DNA of 64,000 nucleotides from CAYNKA01 sp964397655. GTDB lineage: Bacteria; Spirochaetota; Spirochaetia; DTKZ01. The notes under the pieces were generated by a model. That model had not been told where the DNA came from. It was given only the letters and a program-made list of their open reading frames with translations, and did not search any database. The stretch's first letter is position 1. Every line of letters begins with the position of its first letter. Below are positions 41,850-48,976 of this stretch, one piece after another. A program made the translations under genes and the position numbers. The DNA lies in assembly GCA_964397655.1 (NCBI GenBank), contig CAYNKA010000009.1, positions 109,821 to 173,820 on the forward strand, given 5' to 3'.

Positions 41850-42839
41850 ATGCCCTCGGTGTTCATCATGTGCAATCCCCTCATGGATCTCGTCATTCAG
41901 GCCCGGAAGGAATGGCTTTCGGAACTCGGCGCGGTTCCCGGCAGCATGAATCTCGTGGATCACGGCGTCGTAGAGAAGATCCTGGGATGGAAGCCGAGGA
42001 TTGCCCGAGTGCCCGGGGGAAGCGGGGCGAACACGGCGAGGGGGATCGCCTGGCTGCGGCGGGGCGACGTGGAACCGCCCGCATATCTGGGCGCGGTAGG
42101 GAATGACGAGCAGGGAGAATTCTTTTCATCGCTGCTTCGGAAGGTGGGAGTGGAATCCTTTCTCGCCGGCAAGGGCGGAGCTCCTACGGGCGTTTCGGCG
42201 ATTCTCGTGACTCCCGACCACGAGAGGACCATGTTCACCCATCTCGGCGCATGCAGGTTGCTCGACGAAGGGGACCTTCCGATTGAGGCGGTCCAAGCCT
42301 CGTCCTGCCTGTACCTGACCGGATACAATTGGGATACTCCGAATCAGGAGGCCGCCGCGAAGAAGGCGGCCGATGCGGCGAAGAGGGCCGGAAAGCGCGT
42401 CTGTCTCGACGTGGCGGATCCGTTCGTCGCGAACCGTTATCGCGAAGCACTTGTTTCATGGATTCCGGGGACCGTCGACATCCTCTTCGCCAATCGCGAT
42501 GAACTCAGGGCCCTCACCGGGATCTCGGGTTCCGACGAGGCCGTATTGGCGGCAGCGGTCAAGCTGTCTCCCCTGGCGATCATGAAGATAGGGAAGGACG
42601 GATGTCTCATCGCGGAAGGCGGGAAGGCGGTCCGGGTCGAGGGGGAGCCCGTGGCCCCGAAGGACACCACGGCTGCTGGAGATTCCTTCGCCGCCGGTTT
42701 CCTCTACGGACTTCTCACGGGAAGGAGCATAGGGATCTGCGGGAAACTGGCGAATCGGGTCGCCTCGCAGATGGTTACGGTCGAGGGCTGCAACTACGAT
42801 CTTCTGGACAGGGGAAAGGCGCTTCGGGGATTGGAATGA
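41850..42839 (+). CDS. PfkB-family carbohydrate/nucleoside kinase
   Basis: A 329-residue ribokinase-superfamily kinase. Visible are the N-terminal substrate-binding GGSGANTARGIAWL, GAVGNDEQGEFF, LTGYNW, the VDILFANRDELRALTG segment and the C-terminal PfkB signature DTTAAGDSFAAGFLYG with the catalytic Asp. The NxxDxV-like start (CNPLMDLV) and the lack of sugar-kinase-specific elements make adenosine kinase or a related nucleoside kinase likely, but the substrate is not fixed by sequence. GGAGG lies upstream of the ATG. It stands alone, divergent from the PlzA-like gene. Confidence 0.87.
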   Translation: MPSVFIMCNPLMDLVIQARKEWLSELGAVPGSMNLVDHGVVEKILGWKPRIARVPGGSGANTARGIAWLRRGDVEPPAYLGAVGNDEQGEFFSSLLRKVGVESFLAGKGGAPTGVSAILVTPDHERTMFTHLGACRLLDEGDLPIEAVQASSCLYLTGYNWDTPNQEAAAKKAADAAKRAGKRVCLDVADPFVANRYREALVSWIPGTVDILFANRDELRALTGISGSDEAVLAAAVKLSPLAIMKIGKDGCLIAEGGKAVRVEGEPVAPKDTTAAGDSFAAGFLYGLLTGRSIGICGKLANRVASQMVTVEGCNYDLLDRGKALRGLE

Positions 42840-42877
42840 CCTCGCGAAAGACTCCGCGTCCGTAGCGCGGCGGACCC

Positions 42878-43162
42878 TCATCTCAGGCTTTCGTCGAGCT
42901 GACGGATGAGCCGTTCCGCGATCGCCGAGGCCTCTTCGGCCTCCTCGGGCGTCATGGACGATTTCGGCCGTTCGCGCTCCTTGAACAGCTCGTCGGCGAT
43001 GATGATGCCGGTGAGGATTGCGGTTTTCAGGGAGTCAGCGGCCGGGGCGTTTTTCTTTATTTCGAGGATTTTCTGCTTGTAGTAGTCTACGATTCTGGAA
43101 AGATATTCCGGCTCTTCGTCGGTGTGAACCGTGAAGGAAGATCCGAGGATATCGATTTTCAT
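42878..43162 (-). CDS. zapA: Cell division protein ZapA
   Basis: A 94-residue ZapA: an N-terminal beta-hairpin domain (MKIDILGSSFTVHTDEE, YLSRIVDYYKQKI) followed by a long helix (DSLKTAILTGIIIADELFKERER) that forms a dimer-tetramer coiled coil. ZapA bundles FtsZ filaments at midcell. The Shine-Dalgarno is weak. It is the last gene of the infC-rpmI-rplT unit, separated from the previous gene by 103 bases that hold a strong hairpin. Confidence 0.85.
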   Translation of the reverse strand: MKIDILGSSFTVHTDEEPEYLSRIVDYYKQKILEIKKNAPAADSLKTAILTGIIIADELFKERERPKSSMTPEEAEEASAIAERLIRQLDESLR

Positions 43163-43208
43163 CTCGGGCTTTTTCGAAGGAATGGGCGTTCTCCCCGTCG
43201 ATGATTTG

Positions 43209-43254
43209 GATCGGCGGCGCCTCGAAGCCGGCTCCGAGGCGCACCGCGCCGATC
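43209..43254 (-). repeat. Strong two-part hairpin between the coiled-coil gene and zapA
   Basis: Outer arms 43254-43248 and 43215-43209 (7 bp) and inner arms 43242-43235 and 43224-43217 (8 bp) pair perfectly, with a small internal loop and a 10-base end loop. No T-run follows, so it is not a normal terminator. It may set zapA expression. Confidence 0.7.
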
Positions 43255-43265
43255 GGAAAGGTCCC

Positions 43266-43676
43266 CTAGAAGATGTCCAGTTCTCCTTCTTTTTTCGGAG
43301 CTGCATCCTCTTCCGCCGCCGCATCCTCTTCGGTTTCGGCTTCCTCGAAGGATTTGCCTTCGACGTCGTCGATTTCTTCGGGTTCCGCGGATTTTGGAGG
43401 AGATACGGTTTCCGTACGCGCCTGCGCTCCTGCCGGGACTTTGGACATCCCGTCCTCGAGTTGGTCGAGGTGGAACAGGGCATTGAGGATACCCTGTTCG
43501 ATTTCCTGCTGATTTTCCTTGTAATCGCGGATCAGGATCTCGAATTCGTTGATGCGATCCTGGCACTTTTTCAGTTTTCCCGCGAGAACGGAATTCTCGT
43601 CCTTCAACTCGGCGATGTAGGCGACGGCATGCTGAATCTTGGCTTCAAGCTGCCGTATCTGCTCCAAAGTGACCAT
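43266..43676 (-). CDS. Coiled-coil protein, ZapB-like
   Basis: A 136-residue protein: a ~75-residue N-terminal coiled coil (LEQIRQLEAKIQHAVAYIAE, KCQDRINEFEILIRDYKENQ) followed by a disordered, very acidic Glu/Ala-rich tail ending KKEGELDIF. Size, coiled coil and position directly upstream of zapA suggest a ZapB-type partner in Z-ring assembly. The ATG lies three bases after the rplT stop, with GGAGG inside the rplT end, so the two are coupled. Confidence 0.72.
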   Translation of the reverse strand: MVTLEQIRQLEAKIQHAVAYIAELKDENSVLAGKLKKCQDRINEFEILIRDYKENQQEIEQGILNALFHLDQLEDGMSKVPAGAQARTETVSPPKSAEPEEIDDVEGKSFEEAETEEDAAAEEDAAPKKEGELDIF

Positions 43677-43679
43677 TTC

Positions 43680-44039
43680 CTAGGCCTCCAGCGCTTGTTT
43701 GGATTTCTCCACGAGGGCTTTGAAGGCGGCGGCGTCTTCGATGGCCAGGTTGGAAAGGGCTTTCCTGTTCAGTTGGATATTGGCCCTGAGAAGGCCGTTG
43801 ACGAAACGCGAATAGGTCATTCCTTCGGCCCTGCACGCGGCGGAGATACGGGCTATCCAGAGGCCCCGGAAGTCCCGCTTCTTGTTCCTTCTGTCGCGGT
43901 ACGCGTAGGTGAGCGATTTCATCACCTGGTCTTTTGCGGTGCGGAACAGCTTGCTTCGCTTTCCCCAATATCCTTTGGCTCTTCCGAGTATCTTCTTTCT
44001 TCGTTCTTTTCGACGGGTTCCGTCGACTGCTCTTGGCAT
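43680..44039 (-). CDS. rplT: Ribosomal protein L20
   Basis: A 119-residue bL20: MPRAVDGTRRKERRKKILGRAKGYWG, KSLTYAYRDRRNKKRDFRGLWIARISAACR and MTYSRFVNGLLRANI are diagnostic. It binds 23S rRNA early in 50S assembly and in other bacteria represses rpmI-rplT. It is the third gene of the infC-rpmI-rplT operon. Confidence 0.98.
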   Translation of the reverse strand: MPRAVDGTRRKERRKKILGRAKGYWGKRSKLFRTAKDQVMKSLTYAYRDRRNKKRDFRGLWIARISAACRAEGMTYSRFVNGLLRANIQLNRKALSNLAIEDAAAFKALVEKSKQALEA

Positions 44040-44063
44040 GGTGCTCTGCTCCTTCCCTGGGAC

Positions 44064-44261
44064 TCAACCGTAGGGCAAAAGGGTTTTTACCCGTTCTTGT
44101 TCGACTTTGCTCAGGATGCCGGCGTGGCGAAGATGCCGTTTCCTTTTGCTTCCTTTCTTGGTCAAAATGTGCCGCAATCCCTGTTTCTTGTATTTCACCT
44201 TTCCGGTTGCGGTAAGGGAATACCGTTTCGCCGCGGCTTTTCTCGTTTTCATCTTCGGCAT
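44064..44261 (-). CDS. rpmI: Ribosomal protein L35
   Basis: A 65-residue bL35, MPKMKTRKAAAKRYSLTATG through RHLRHAGILSKVEQERVKTL, complete and of normal length. It lies between infC and rplT as in most bacteria. Confidence 0.98.
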   Translation of the reverse strand: MPKMKTRKAAAKRYSLTATGKVKYKKQGLRHILTKKGSKRKRHLRHAGILSKVEQERVKTLLPYG

Positions 44262-44288
44262 ACTGTATCCTCTCGTGCCTAAAACGTA

Positions 44289-44807
44289 CTATTTTTTCCC
44301 TTTCGGGCTGACTACCATCGACATGAAACGTCCTTCCATAAGAGGTTCCTTCTCGAGGATGAACGAATCTTCGAGCAGCTGCAGGACCTTTTCCAGGACG
44401 ACTTTGCCGCGTTCCGTGTGGGCGAGTTCCCGTCCACGGAAACGTACGGTCACCTTCACCTTGTTCCCCTCATCCAGGAACTCTTTGACGTGCTTGCTCT
44501 TGAACTGGAGATCGTGCTCCTCGATCTTCGGCTGCATCCGGATCTCTTTCATCTTGATGAGCTTCTGTTTCTTCTTCGAGTCCCGGTTCTTCTTCTCCAG
44601 TTCGAATTTGTATTTCCCATAGTCGAGGATCTTGCAAACCGGCGGAACCGCCTGCGGAGCGATTTCCACGAGGTCCATCCCGGCATCCTGTGCCAGTTTC
44701 AACGCGTCGGCAATCGGAACAACTCCCTTTTGCTGACCCTCGCTGTCAATGAGGCGCACTTCGCGCACGCGGATCAATTCATTGATCCTTAAATCTTTAG
44801 AAGACAA
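44289..44807 (-). CDS. infC: Translation initiation factor IF-3
   Basis: A 172-residue IF-3 that binds the 30S subunit and checks start-codon pairing. N-domain DLRINELIRVREVRLID, linker, and C-domain with KEIRMQPKIEEHDLQFK and VTVRFRGRELAHTERG are intact. It starts at TTG (44807), with GAGGAGGT close upstream. Rare start codons at infC underlie autoregulation by IF-3 in other bacteria (AUU in E. coli), and the TTG may work the same way here. First gene of the infC-rpmI-rplT-coiled-coil-zapA operon. Confidence 0.96.
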   Translation of the reverse strand: MSSKDLRINELIRVREVRLIDSEGQQKGVVPIADALKLAQDAGMDLVEIAPQAVPPVCKILDYGKYKFELEKKNRDSKKKQKLIKMKEIRMQPKIEEHDLQFKSKHVKEFLDEGNKVKVTVRFRGRELAHTERGKVVLEKVLQLLEDSFILEKEPLMEGRFMSMVVSPKGKK

Positions 44808-44831
44808 TCGACCTCCTCGTTCAACAAAACG

Positions 44832-44860
44832 ACTATAGCATTCATACGCGGAAGAGTCAA
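44832..44860 (-). promoter_or_regulatory. Promoter of the infC operon
   Basis: On the minus strand TTGACT (44860-44855), 17 bases, TATAGT (44837-44832). Five of six matches at each box. Confidence 0.75.
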
Positions 44861-44942
44861 ATAGGAAACTTCTATAGCGGAAGACTATACCAGAACGGTC
44901 CGCGGCTGTCCAGGGGTGGGGCGCAAGAGACCGGTCCCGGTT

Positions 44943-44971
44943 TTGACATGACGCCGGATGAGTGGTATGTT
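44943..44971 (+). promoter_or_regulatory. Promoter of the ferritin-like gene
   Basis: TTGACA (44943-44948, perfect), 17 bases, TATGTT (44966-44971). Nine bases separate it from the ATG at 44981; the earlier ATG at 44948 lies inside the -35. Confidence 0.55.
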
Positions 44972-44980
44972 TATCGCAGC

Positions 44981-45436
44981 ATGGATGTACGGAAACTTTT
45001 CGATTGCGCGATCAAGCTCGAGACGGAAAACCTGAACGTCTACGGAGTGTACGAGCACGCGAACGCCCAGCTCGGAATCAAGAAATTGATCAAGGGCGTT
45101 CTGCAGGAATCGAAGGGGCATGTAAAAAAGATCGAGGATTTTCTGAAGGAAGCGAGGTCGCTGCAGGAATCGTTCGTCCCGTCGGATACGGCGGCCGTCG
45201 ATTTCGAATGCGGGGACGAGCCGCTGGTGTTCGACGCCCTGCTTTCCAACACCAGTCTGTTCGGGCTCATCATCGAAAGGGGGCGAAGGCTTTCGGAGAT
45301 CTACGGCCGCCTTTCCGAACTAGCCGTATCCGAAGGCGACAGGCATTTCTTCAGGTCGTGCGCCGACGATGAAATCAGGCACATGTCCTGGGCGCAGGAC
45401 CATCTCGATCTCGAGAGCATGCTCACTTCGCCCTGA
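44981..45436 (+). CDS. Ferritin-like (rubrerythrin-type) diiron-fold protein
   Basis: A 151-residue all-helical protein with the spacing of a ferritin-like four-helix bundle. The first helix has KLETENLNVYGVYEHA, the second ends in LQESKGHVKK (ExxH), the third has IERGRRLSEIYGRLSE, and the fourth has DDEIRHMSW (ExxH). These supply the Glu and His expected for a diiron site. It may scavenge peroxide or iron in the cytoplasm; it lacks the rubredoxin domain of true rubrerythrin. The start at 44981 is chosen because the upstream ATG overlaps the promoter. No Shine-Dalgarno; probably leaderless. Confidence 0.7.
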   Translation: MDVRKLFDCAIKLETENLNVYGVYEHANAQLGIKKLIKGVLQESKGHVKKIEDFLKEARSLQESFVPSDTAAVDFECGDEPLVFDALLSNTSLFGLIIERGRRLSEIYGRLSELAVSEGDRHFFRSCADDEIRHMSWAQDHLDLESMLTSP

Positions 45437-45468
45437 CTTCACGTTCGGTCTTCTTGAACTGCCCGAGG

Positions 45469-46128
45469 ATGTATGATACCTTCCCGGTTATGACCTTGTT
45501 CTGCATCCTGGGAATGCCCTTATTCACGGTATTTTTCCTCGTGTTCGCGTATACGAACGCCTTCGACCCGAAAATGGTTTTTCGGGAAGCGGGCAAGGGC
45601 CTGGTGTGTTTTTTCCCTGCGGTCGTCGCGTACCTCGTCGTCGACGCCCTGTTCCCCACCGCATACGAAGGCCCGATGCTCTACCTGACGAGAACCGTCC
45701 TCGACCTCCTCGCGCCGATGATTCTCTCGGCTGCTTCGTATTTCGTGATCTACCGGAAAGAGATCATCGTACCCGGCGAATATCAGGTTCTGCGATTCCT
45801 CTCCTTCGGGACCGGATTCTTCGCCGCCTTCGCCTTTTTCCGCATGGTGAATTTTCAGGGATGGTACGAGGGGTATCAGTATCTGCTGCTGCCGCTTCTC
45901 TGGATGTCGGTGCTCCTCGCCGCGGGATACGCCCTCGCCGTCTTCTTCTCACAGGGCGGCCTGCCGAGGTTCGTCTTTCTTCTCGCCGCTCTCGCGCTTC
46001 CCTTCGTGCTCGGATTCATCCCGTACCTGTACATCGCGAGCCGTTATTTCTTCGCCTGGACCCTTTCGATCGCCGCTTTCGGAGGATTCTTCTTCCTTTT
46101 CCGGAAGGCTCTACCCCACCTGAAATAA
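45469..46128 (+). CDS. Polytopic membrane protein of unknown function
   Basis: A ~219-residue integral membrane protein with about seven hydrophobic helices (for example TLFCILGMPLFTVFFLVFAY and LLAAGYALAVFF) and short charged loops. It has no recognised motif. The start may be ATG 45469 (GAGG just before), ATG 45490, or TTG 45454. It is separated by 32 bases from the ferritin-like gene and could be co-transcribed with it. Convergent with fba. Confidence 0.72.
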   Translation: MYDTFPVMTLFCILGMPLFTVFFLVFAYTNAFDPKMVFREAGKGLVCFFPAVVAYLVVDALFPTAYEGPMLYLTRTVLDLLAPMILSAASYFVIYRKEIIVPGEYQVLRFLSFGTGFFAAFAFFRMVNFQGWYEGYQYLLLPLLWMSVLLAAGYALAVFFSQGGLPRFVFLLAALALPFVLGFIPYLYIASRYFFAWTLSIAAFGGFFFLFRKALPHLK

Positions 46129-46156
46129 AAAACCCGCCTCCTATGCGGAAGGCGGG
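46125..46156 (-). terminator. Intrinsic terminator of fba
   Basis: A 7-bp GC stem (46156-46150 with 46139-46133, 10-base loop) followed on the minus strand by TTTTTTATTT. It lies 20 bases after the fba stop. Confidence 0.82.
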
Positions 46157-46175
46157 CCTCGTCGTTCCATGCCGA

Positions 46176-47168
46176 TCAACCCTGGTTCGCGGAACCGAGG
46201 ACGTTGATGTTCTTGTGCTTGTAGAGTTCCTTGAGCGCGTCCCTGGCCGGTCCGAGATACTTCCTCGGATCGAATTCTCCGGGCTTTTCGGTGAGGGTCT
46301 TGCGGATGAGGGCGGTCATGGCGAGCCTGCCGTCGGAATCGATGTTGATCTTGCAGACGGCGGATTTCGCCGCCTTCCTGAGCTGTTCCTCGGGGATGCC
46401 AACCGCGTCCTTCATGGCCCCGCCGAACTGGTTGATCATCCTGACGTAATCCATCGGGACCGAAGAGGAGCCGTGAAGCACGATCGGGAAGCCGGGAAGC
46501 TTCTTCTCGATGGCTTCGAGGATGTCGAAGCGGAGAGGCGGGGGGATGAGAACGCCGTCGGCGTTCCTGGTACACTGCTCGGGCTTGAATTTCGTGGCTC
46601 CGTGCGAAGTCCCTATCGAAATGGCGAGGGAATCGACGCCCGTCTTCGTCACGAAATCGATGACTTCTTCGGGGCGGGTGTAGGAGGAATGCTCGGCGGA
46701 AACCTCGTCCTCGATTCCCGCGAGCACGCCGAGTTCGCCTTCGACGCTGACGTCGTACTTGTGGGCGTAGTCGACGACCTTCTTCGTCAGGGCGACGTTC
46801 TCCTCGTAGGGGAAGTGGGATCCGTCGATCATGACCGACGAGAAGCCGTATTCGATGCAGTCCCTGCAGAGCTCGAAGCTGTCGCCGTGATCGAGGTGGA
46901 GCACGATGGGAACCGGGTAGCCGAGGTCCTTCGCGTAGGCGACCGCGCCCTGCGCCATGTACCGGAGCAGGGTGGAGCTCGCGTACTTCCGGGCGCCGGA
47001 GGAAACCTGGAGGATGACCGGGGATTTCGTCTCCACACAGGCCGCGATGATGGCCTGAAGCTGTTCCATATTGTTGAAATTGTAGGCGGGGATGGCGTAT
47101 CCGCCCTTAATGGCCTTGGCGAACAAGGCCTTCGTGTTCACCAGGCCGAGATCTTTGTAGGATACCAT
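46176..47168 (-). CDS. fba: Class II fructose-1,6-bisphosphate aldolase
   Basis: A 330-residue zinc-dependent aldolase splitting fructose-1,6-bisphosphate into two triose phosphates. Motifs: AYNFNNMEQLQAI, VLHLDHGDSFELC (zinc His and catalytic Asp), VMIDGSHFPYEENV, GELGVLAGIEDEV, ISIGTSHGATKF, VLHGSSSVP and KINIDSDGRLAM. Complete. The start at 47168 has AAGGAGTCGC upstream. Monocistronic, with its own strong promoter and terminator. The unusual GVLAGIEDEVSAEHSSYT loop is that of the longer class IIB type. Confidence 0.95.
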   Translation of the reverse strand: MVSYKDLGLVNTKALFAKAIKGGYAIPAYNFNNMEQLQAIIAACVETKSPVILQVSSGARKYASSTLLRYMAQGAVAYAKDLGYPVPIVLHLDHGDSFELCRDCIEYGFSSVMIDGSHFPYEENVALTKKVVDYAHKYDVSVEGELGVLAGIEDEVSAEHSSYTRPEEVIDFVTKTGVDSLAISIGTSHGATKFKPEQCTRNADGVLIPPPLRFDILEAIEKKLPGFPIVLHGSSSVPMDYVRMINQFGGAMKDAVGIPEEQLRKAAKSAVCKINIDSDGRLAMTALIRKTLTEKPGEFDPRKYLGPARDALKELYKHKNINVLGSANQG

Positions 47169-47208
47169 ATGCGACTCCTTGAATAGGATTTGTTCTCTTC
47201 CGAATTCG

Positions 47209-47237
47209 ATAGTAGACAGCGACGGAGGGGGTGTCAA
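47209..47237 (-). promoter_or_regulatory. Promoter of fba
   Basis: On the minus strand TTGACA (47237-47232, perfect), 17 bases, TACTAT (47214-47209). Followed by a ~35-base leader with a good Shine-Dalgarno. Confidence 0.7.
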
Positions 47238-47255
47238 GGGTTTCGGTTTCGGGGC

Positions 47256-47284
47256 TTAACAACCGGAACCCGTTCGCTTATACT
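47256..47284 (+). promoter_or_regulatory. Promoter of the 144-residue gene
   Basis: TTAACA (47256-47261), 17 bases, TATACT (47279-47284), each five of six. Eight bases remain to the ATG at 47293. Confidence 0.6.
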
Positions 47285-47292
47285 TCCATTCC

Positions 47293-47727
47293 ATGGAAGC
47301 GGCCATTTCTCCCATTCTCTGCAAGCTCCTTCTTCTCGCTCTGCAGCTCATGCCTCTCGATGTCGCGCGATTCCCGGTCCATATACTCCAGGACGGGGTC
47401 TACGCCGGGACTTATGCCGTTGAACGTTCCGGAATCGACCAGGCTTTTTTCCGCAAGGCGAACAAGGATTCCAAGCTCGTCGCCTTCGACGCGGAAAGGT
47501 CGAAACGGTACGGCCAGTACTACACGGTTTTCGTCCTCGAAAAGGACCAATCCCTGTCCTTGGGGCTCACGGAGGAACTGAAGTCCCTGAAGCCCATCAA
47601 GGAAGCCAGGCATCAGACCGTGGGGGGCGGCAAGGCATCGTTCCGTCTCGACTTCGAAGGACGCACCCTGCTCCTCGGTGAGGAAAAAGAGAAGACGGTT
47701 CTGATCCTCGAATGGCCGGAATCTTGA
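47293..47727 (+). CDS. Small exported or anchored protein of unknown function
   Basis: A 144-residue protein: a short N-terminal hydrophobic stretch (ISPILCKLLLLALQLMPLDV) with few positive charges, then a beta-rich domain with many Lys/Glu pairs (FFRKANKDSKLVAFDAERSK, GKASFRLDFEGRTLLLGEEK). No family recognised. It has no Shine-Dalgarno and its promoter ends eight bases before the ATG. The 280-base region to hsp20 downstream contains no further gene. Confidence 0.6.
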   Translation: MEAAISPILCKLLLLALQLMPLDVARFPVHILQDGVYAGTYAVERSGIDQAFFRKANKDSKLVAFDAERSKRYGQYYTVFVLEKDQSLSLGLTEELKSLKPIKEARHQTVGGGKASFRLDFEGRTLLLGEEKEKTVLILEWPES

Positions 47728-47957
47728 ACCGAAGATGGGGCAAAATGACCCTGTGGGTTAATTTGTCTATTTGAGTGTATCGAGAAGGCCCAATCCGGTC
47801 GCTTCGTTGTTTCGATCGGCGTAAAATTGTCAGAGTGAGTTCGCCCTATTCCGCTAACCGTTTTCCGATTCCGTTCGGACTGTATTTTTAATTACTTATA
47901 GAATAAAACATTAGAAAACAATTCTTTCGATTCCCATCCGGTTCTGCGACATTGGGT

Positions 47958-47973
47958 TGGCATGAATATTGCT
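47958..47973 (+). promoter_or_regulatory. Sigma-54-type promoter before hsp20
   Basis: TGGCATG, four bases, TTGCT: the GG at 47959-47960 and GC at 47971-47972 are exactly ten bases apart, as required for a -24/-12 element. A TATAAT at 47978-47983 overlaps the likely start region and has only a 15-base gap to TTGGCA, so it is a weaker sigma-70 candidate. The 100 bases upstream are strikingly AT-rich; no CIRCE element is present. Confidence 0.55.
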
Positions 47974-48007
47974 AAAATATAATCAAGACACTTTTCAGGA
48001 GGATGAT

Positions 48008-48439
48008 ATGAACGGACTTGTTAAGGCTTTCAGGAACGACGCGGTTCCCATGTGGGTCGACTTCGATAAGATGATGGATTCCCTCTTTCCCGACGTTCCC
48101 GCGTGGGAGGCCAGGGTTCCCGCAGTGGATATCCGCGAAGAAGAAGGACGATACGTCCTCGAAGCGGAACTTCCCGGTCTCACGGAGAAAGACGTCGAGG
48201 TCAAGGTCGAGGACGCGATCCTCACGATCTTCTCTTCCAAGAACGAAGACGTCGAAAAGAAGAGCGATGGTTTCCTTCTTCGGGAAAGAAAGAGCTCCGC
48301 CTTCAAGAGGAGCTTCGTGCTGCCGAAGGACGTCGACCGCGAGAACATCGCGGCGAAGTTCAAGAACGGGATTCTCAGCATCGAGCTCGGGAAGAGCCCG
48401 GAACTCCAGCCGAAGACCATCGAGGTGAAGAGCGTCTGA
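48008..48439 (+). CDS. Small heat shock protein (Hsp20/alpha-crystallin family)
   Basis: A 143-residue sHSP acting as an ATP-independent holdase. The alpha-crystallin domain runs from about residue 38 (VPAVDIREEEGRYVLEAELPGL) through SSAFKRSFVLPKDVDRENIAAKFKNGILSIELGK, and the N-terminal arm (about 1-37) has the usual VPMWVDFDKMMDSLF amphipathic segment. AGGAGGATGAT precedes the ATG. A strong terminator follows, so it is monocistronic. Confidence 0.93.
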   Translation: MNGLVKAFRNDAVPMWVDFDKMMDSLFPDVPAWEARVPAVDIREEEGRYVLEAELPGLTEKDVEVKVEDAILTIFSSKNEDVEKKSDGFLLRERKSSAFKRSFVLPKDVDRENIAAKFKNGILSIELGKSPELQPKTIEVKSV

Positions 48440-48462
48440 CCGTCTTCTGCCTCCGCATGGAC

Positions 48463-48494
48463 AGCCTCCGCGAATGAACGCGGAGGCTTTTTTT
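48463..48494 (+). terminator. Intrinsic terminator of hsp20
   Basis: A 10-bp perfect stem (48463-48472 with 48479-48488), six-base loop, then seven T. Confidence 0.93.
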
Positions 48495-48517
48495 GTCCGC
48501 GGAGCAGCGTCCGCAAG

Positions 48518-48546
48518 TTGCTATTTCCCGAGATTTGAACTATGGT
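48518..48546 (+). promoter_or_regulatory. Promoter of the CheY-like gene
   Basis: TTGCTA (48518-48523), 17 bases, TATGGT (48541-48546), then nine bases to the ATG. Boxes are four of six each. Confidence 0.45.
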
Positions 48547-48555
48547 GTAGGTGAT

Positions 48556-48948
48556 ATGGCGGATAAAGTGCTCATTGCGGACGACTCGGTATCCATGAGG
48601 CAGATGTCGGCCTTCATTCTCTCCCAGGCCGGCTACGAGGTCGTGCAGGCGATCGACGGAGTCGACGCCCTCTCGAAATTATCGGAGGACGTGAACGTGA
48701 TTCTGACCGACCTAAACATGCCCAACATGAACGGCATCGATTTCATCAGGGCCGTAAGGAACGGGAAGGTCAACAGACTGGTTCCGATCATCATGGTGAC
48801 TACGGAATTCGACGGCGCTCTCAAACAGAAAGGCCGGGAAGCGGGGGCCACCGCTTGGATCGTCAAGCCGTACAACGAGGATTCCCTCATTTCCGTGATC
48901 CAGAAAGTCGTCAGGAAAATACAGCCGGATAAAAACGGCCCGAAGTGA
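48556..48948 (+). CDS. CheY-like single-domain response regulator
   Basis: A 130-residue receiver domain. All switch residues are present: Asp9/Asp10, phospho-acceptor Asp52 in LTDLNMPNMNG, Thr82 in MVTTEFD, and Lys104 in VKPYNE. With no output domain it probably works like CheY, binding the flagellar switch or another partner after phosphorylation by CheA. The DDSVSMRQM start and AGATAWIVKPY are those of chemotaxis regulators. Monocistronic; its stop codon lies in the loop of a terminator hairpin. Confidence 0.9.
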   Translation: MADKVLIADDSVSMRQMSAFILSQAGYEVVQAIDGVDALSKLSEDVNVILTDLNMPNMNGIDFIRAVRNGKVNRLVPIIMVTTEFDGALKQKGREAGATAWIVKPYNEDSLISVIQKVVRKIQPDKNGPK

Positions 48949-48958
48949 TCGGGCCGTT
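48934..48958. terminator. Terminator hairpin at the end of the CheY-like gene
   Basis: A 10-bp stem (48934-48943 with 48949-48958) with loop AGTGA containing the stop codon. T-rich CTTCATC follows, and A-rich sequence precedes, so it may also serve the convergent ygeW. Confidence 0.75.
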
Positions 48959-48976
48959 CTTCATCGGGATCTCGTC

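Noticed and set aside
43162..43268. 6S RNA next to zapA
   Set aside because: The gap is only about 100 bases and shows one closed hairpin, not the long open-bubble duplex of about 180 bases.
47728..48007. CIRCE heat-shock operator before hsp20
   Set aside because: No TTAGCACTC-N9-GAGTGCTAA or close variant is present.
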